A stretch of DNA of 35,205 nucleotides from a virus, in the IMG/VR virus record IMGVR_UViG_3300023215_000884, positions 1 through 35,205 of that record. One strand, given 5' to 3'. The first letter of the stretch is position 1. Every line of letters begins with the position of its first letter. The notes beneath the pieces are model-generated. The model saw only the letters and a list, made by a program, of their open reading frames with translations. It did no database searches and had not been told where the DNA came from. This document shows positions 32,982 to 35,205 of this stretch, in pieces. Made by a program: the position numbers and the translations under genes.

Positions 32982-33181
32982 TGGGTGACGACAAGGTAAA
33001 CGAACTACAGGCTCAGGTCATTCGCCTAAAAGCCCGTGTACTCGATGCCCAAGATGAAAGTAAGGGGCTTAGCGAAGTATTAGGCCAGATTGCGCAGCGT
33101 GTTGGCTTCAAAGGCCAAAGCCTAGCTGAACTCGTAGAAGCTGTGCCACTAGTAGATAAAAAGGAAGAAGCTGATGCTTAG
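32981..33181 (+). CDS. Small coiled-coil protein
   Basis: The product has 66 residues. The first 45 form an amphipathic helix (VNELQAQVIRLKARVLDAQDESKGLSEVLGQIAQRVG), with an acidic tail (PLVDKKEEADA). Overlaps with both neighbours (one base before, eight after) show a translationally coupled trio. Small coiled-coil proteins in this position are often fibre-assembly or tail accessory proteins. There is no signal peptide or lipobox, which argues against a spanin. Confidence 0.75.
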   Translation: MGDDKVNELQAQVIRLKARVLDAQDESKGLSEVLGQIAQRVGFKGQSLAELVEAVPLVDKKEEADA

Positions 33182-33332
33182 AAAACTACTTTCGTTCTTA
33201 GCTACTAAGCTTTTTACGACAAAGTTTTTTATAAAGTTTGTACTTTTTGTCTCAGGTAAACTCGTCAAGAGCACAAAGCCAAAGTGGGATGATGAGTTGC
33301 ATGCGATGATCAAAGAGGCGTTAGAGAGCTAG
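33174..33332 (+). CDS. 52-residue membrane-associated protein, holin-like
   Basis: The ATG at 33174 overlaps the previous stop by eight bases, and AAGGAAGAA lies just upstream as ribosome site. The product starts MLRKLLSFLATKLFTTKFFI, continues with a hydrophobic stretch and ends WDDELHAMIKEALES. The first 32 residues are Lys/Phe/Leu-rich and likely membrane-bound; the rest is a short amphipathic helix. Similar small proteins with a 'KWDD.L' end occur in other phages, but I know no proven function. A pinholin- or superinfection-type role is possible. It is followed by a strong terminator. Confidence 0.7.
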   Translation: MLRKLLSFLATKLFTTKFFIKFVLFVSGKLVKSTKPKWDDELHAMIKEALES

Positions 33333-33350
33333 CAGCCCATAAACGAAAAA

Positions 33351-33384
33351 CCCCGCCTAGTAGCATTCTAGGCGGGGCTTTTTT
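33351..33384 (+). terminator. Strong Rho-independent terminator at end of late region
   Basis: CCCCGCCTAG (33351-33360) pairs perfectly with CTAGGCGGGG (33368-33377) around a seven-base loop, followed by a T run (33379-33384) and preceded by five A. It closes the late transcription unit before the integrase gene and might also act on the other strand. Confidence 0.95.
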
Positions 33385-33396
33385 ATGTCAAAAACG

Positions 33397-33438
33397 TAGA
33401 CACACAGATCCCCGTACTTTAATCTAAATAGCGGGGGG
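33397..33438 (+). promoter_or_regulatory. Possible integrase promoter with flanking inverted repeat
   Basis: TAGACA (33397-33402), 17 bases, TAATCT (33420-33425) is a modest sigma70 candidate. CCCCG (33410-33414) and CGGGG (33432-33436) flank the -10 symmetrically and could be an operator or a hairpin at the RNA start. The integrase ribosome site AGGAG follows, nine bases before the ATG. Confidence 0.4.
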
Positions 33439-33463
33439 TAATCACTGTCAGGAGTATAGCCAT

Positions 33464-34645
33464 ATGAGTGATTTAGAATTACCCAAGGGTATTACAATAC
33501 ACAGAGACAAGCTGCGTATTGCATTTCGCCCACCGAATGAAAAGAATCAGTGGAAACGATCATTAGGAATACCACCGACTAAAGCAAATATCAAGGCCGC
33601 AGAGCAAATGTTGAATGCCATAAGGCGGGATATTAGCTTAGGCCAGTTTGATTTAGCGCAGTATTTCCCAAACGATCCAAGTTTAAAAAAAGACGAGCGA
33701 ACGCTGGGTGCTGTTATCCAAGAGCACTTCATCAAAGCTAAAAAAGGTAGGGTTAAAGGCTCAACCCATAATACCTATACAATACGCGCAGAATGGGTCA
33801 TAGAGAATTACGGCCATATAGATGCGGCGAACGTTACACCAAAAGAGGCTATGGAACTTAGGGAGGGTATTATTAGTAAGTCGCCCTCACCAGAGTTGGC
33901 ATCTTTTAGACTGTGGCTTATACGTTTTGCTGTGACTCGCGCCGTGAGAGCACTTGTTCTTGAGGAGGACAGATTTGGTCCTATGCTAGATTCCGTTGAG
34001 TCGAAGTCAAAAGCGCTAACGCTCGAAGGTCTACATAAAGGTATAGAGTCCAATGAGGTGTTCACGATTGACGAAGCAGAGCGAATTGTAAAAGCTTGTA
34101 CCAGTGAGAGCCGTAAACGCTTAGTTACATTTCTTTTCTGGTCTGGTTTAAGACCAGGGGAGGCAGCAGCATTAAGGAGAGAGGACATATGTTTACCCTA
34201 CATCATTGTGAAACGCACTTTAACCCAGAACGGAGAAGAACAATCGCCGAAGAGTGGCCGAGCAAGAAAGATATACCTTCCGTCCTCCGCGAGATTGGCC
34301 TTAGAACAAGAATTGCGGACTCACGATTCAGACAGGGCTTGGGTGACGAGCATGGGGAAACCTTACACGTCGTCAAGGCTGTTCACGACCAAACATTGGA
34401 GGGGGATACTTAACAAGGCAGGCTTAGCCTACCTAGCGCCTTACACTACTCGACATAGCTTCGCCAGTTGGATGCTAAAAGCTGGTGAACCGGAGTCGAC
34501 AGTTGCAGCCCATTTAGGGCATACTGATACCGCAATGATCCGTAAGGTGTATGGGAAATTCATTCCAGATGCTAAGCCAGTTTGGACCCTTGATGACCCC
34601 ACTAAAATTGAAATTGTTAAAAACTCAATGATTTCAATGTCCTAG
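33464..34645 (+). CDS. int: Tyrosine-family phage integrase
   Basis: The product has 393 residues. The N-terminus (MSDLELPKGITIHRDKLRIAFRPPNEKNQWKRSLGIPPTKANI) is an arm-type DNA-binding domain. A core-binding SAM-like domain follows (about 75-165), then the catalytic domain. Visible active-site residues are Arg230 in SGLRPGEAA, a basic KSGRARKIYL strand, Arg330 in YTTRHSFAS, His353 in HLGHTD and the nucleophile Tyr363 in RKVYGKF. The HxxR His is Tyr327, a known variation. It cuts and joins attP and attB. Its place next to the host junction is classic. It reads in the same direction as the late genes but behind a terminator, with its own weak promoter. Confidence 0.96.
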   Translation: MSDLELPKGITIHRDKLRIAFRPPNEKNQWKRSLGIPPTKANIKAAEQMLNAIRRDISLGQFDLAQYFPNDPSLKKDERTLGAVIQEHFIKAKKGRVKGSTHNTYTIRAEWVIENYGHIDAANVTPKEAMELREGIISKSPSPELASFRLWLIRFAVTRAVRALVLEEDRFGPMLDSVESKSKALTLEGLHKGIESNEVFTIDEAERIVKACTSESRKRLVTFLFWSGLRPGEAAALRREDICLPYIIVKRTLTQNGEEQSPKSGRARKIYLPSSARLALEQELRTHDSDRAWVTSMGKPYTSSRLFTTKHWRGILNKAGLAYLAPYTTRHSFASWMLKAGEPESTVAAHLGHTDTAMIRKVYGKFIPDAKPVWTLDDPTKIEIVKNSMISMS

Positions 34646-34693
34646 CGGAACTGCTCCTAAAAAGATATGTTTTAAGCACACATACTTGAATCC

Positions 34694-34720
34694 AAAGGCG
34701 CTGTTTAAAGCGCCTTTTTT
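34694..34720 (+). terminator. Rho-independent terminator after integrase
   Basis: AAAGGCGC (34694-34701) pairs with GCGCCTTT (34710-34717), followed by more T residues. It ends integrase transcription. It may be phage DNA or the terminator of a host gene reconstituted at the attachment site. Confidence 0.85.
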
Positions 34721-34755
34721 TATGCCTATGATTTTTTATTATAAAAGCCATGATA

Positions 34756-34912
34756 ATACCAATCCGTAAAACTCAATCATTTTGCGCGGCTAAACATGTC
34801 GCTACAAGCGTTAAAATTCTCAATTAGATTAATTAAATAGCGAATTTTTTACCTAGCTACAAACACGTTTTTCCAGCCTCATAATAGCTCACTTAATAAA
34901 GCAGATTGGTAT
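34756..34912. mobile_element. MITE-like repeat, 157 bases
   Basis: The ends form a perfect nine-base inverted repeat, ATACCAATC (34756-34764) and GATTGGTAT (34904-34912), with partial matches beyond. There is no coding capacity. Repeats with TACCAATC-type ends are, from general recollection, frequent in Alteromonadales genomes, which supports a non-autonomous element. Target-site duplication is unclear. Confidence 0.5.
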
Positions 34913-35011
34913 AAAGTTGATTAAAAAATGACGTGTTTTTTATGGATTAACTTGCATTTATGGAGTCCCTTTGTTTTTATAATAGAAACATAATCTAGGA
35001 TGGATCTATCG

Positions 35012-35205
35012 ATGAAAAAACTTTTACTAGCCCTTTCTCTCGCTTCCACCTTTACTCACCTATCAATTTCCGCAGATGATTTTGTAGCTGCTGAAATTAT
35101 TAATAAAAATTACGACCAGCTCGCTAATACCTCGCCGCGTGCATCAAGGTTAGAAGGAATTAATTTAAGTAGCTACGTGGTTGATGAAAACGGCCAGGTG
35201 AGTGA
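35012..35205 (+). CDS. Host secreted protein, 5' part only
   Basis: The frame is open from the ATG at 35012 to the window end (64 codons). AGGATGG lies shortly upstream. Residues 1-21 (MKKLLLALSLASTFTHLSISA) are a classic Sec signal peptide, with cleavage expected after SISA. The mature start DDFVAAEIINKNYDQLANTSPRASRLEGINLSSYVVDENGQVS is not enough to name a family. Lower GC and codon use unlike the phage genes mark it as chromosomal. Confidence 0.85.
   Translation, partial: MKKLLLALSLASTFTHLSISADDFVAAEIINKNYDQLANTSPRASRLEGINLSSYVVDENGQVS

Larger units (their letters stand above)
34646..35011. other. Phage-host junction and host intergenic region
   Basis: No gene is seen here. Base composition becomes clearly AT-rich after the integrase, so the right attachment site (attR) should lie near the integrase end, roughly 34.62-34.75 kb. 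The core cannot be defined without attL. The gap holds the integrase terminator, a MITE-like repeat and a host promoter with TATAAT at 34978-34983 and no clear -35. No tRNA gene is visible. Confidence 0.6.

Noticed and set aside
34189-34413. Plus-strand frame inside the integrase gene
   Set aside because: It is out of frame within the catalytic domain, with no independent signal.
1-35205. tRNA, rRNA or complete insertion sequences
   Set aside because: No cloverleaf, rRNA segment or transposase was found when reading both strands by eye; a covariance-model search could still find a degenerate tRNA.

Overview
The window is most of the late (virion) half of a temperate, short-tailed phage integrated in a bacterial chromosome. 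The right-hand edge (from about 34.65 kb) is host DNA. The phage part is moderately GC-rich and densely packed. The host part is clearly AT-richer, carries a MITE-like repeat whose ends read ATACCAATC/GATTGGTAT, and begins a secreted-protein gene. Protein types and the repeat suggest a marine gammaproteobacterium of the Alteromonadales type (for example Pseudoalteromonas or Colwellia); this is inference.

Layout. 1-521: a leftward gene cut by the window edge, probably the end of the divergent early or replication arm. 807-3351: a small protein, terminase small subunit and terminase large subunit. 3432-6998: a small membrane/coiled-coil protein, a P22-like portal, an acidic scaffold and a two-helix membrane protein, closed by a bidirectional terminator. 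7041-7685: a leftward two-gene 'moron' with its own promoter and terminator. 8089-11307: an N4-gp56-type major capsid protein and head/connector proteins. 11307-21352: four proteins of internal-virion/ejection type, ending in a 2303-residue giant with an N-terminal staphylococcal-nuclease-like domain. 21410-32543: an M15 peptidase, tail hub, lambda-J-like tip protein, fibre proteins and a 1797-residue fibre ending in an S74 self-cleaving chaperone. 32628-33332: three small end genes and a strong terminator. 33464-34645: tyrosine integrase next to the chromosome junction. No tape measure, tail tube or sheath gene is present, so the virion is predicted to be a podovirus.

Regulation is the most unusual part. 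Six gaps between rightward gene blocks carry the same palindromic element, consensus AACAGT-N3-ACTGTT, next to a sigma70-like -10 box. The perfect copy lies before the portal block, and the others lie before the packaging, capsid, giant-protein, lysis/tail and end blocks. This looks like a dispersed late regulon controlled by one DNA-binding protein encoded outside the window. At two of these sites (14.4 kb and 21.37 kb) the promoter is fused to a Rho-independent terminator. The hairpin's left arm directly follows, or nearly abuts, the -10 box, and the predicted transcription start lies inside or just past that arm. Read-through RNA would therefore terminate, while RNA started locally could not form the hairpin.

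How the genes work together: TerS/TerL package DNA through the portal into a scaffolded capsid. The ejection proteins are loaded inside and injected ahead of the DNA. The M15 peptidase cuts peptidoglycan. The tip and fibre proteins recognise the host. The integrase maintains lysogeny.
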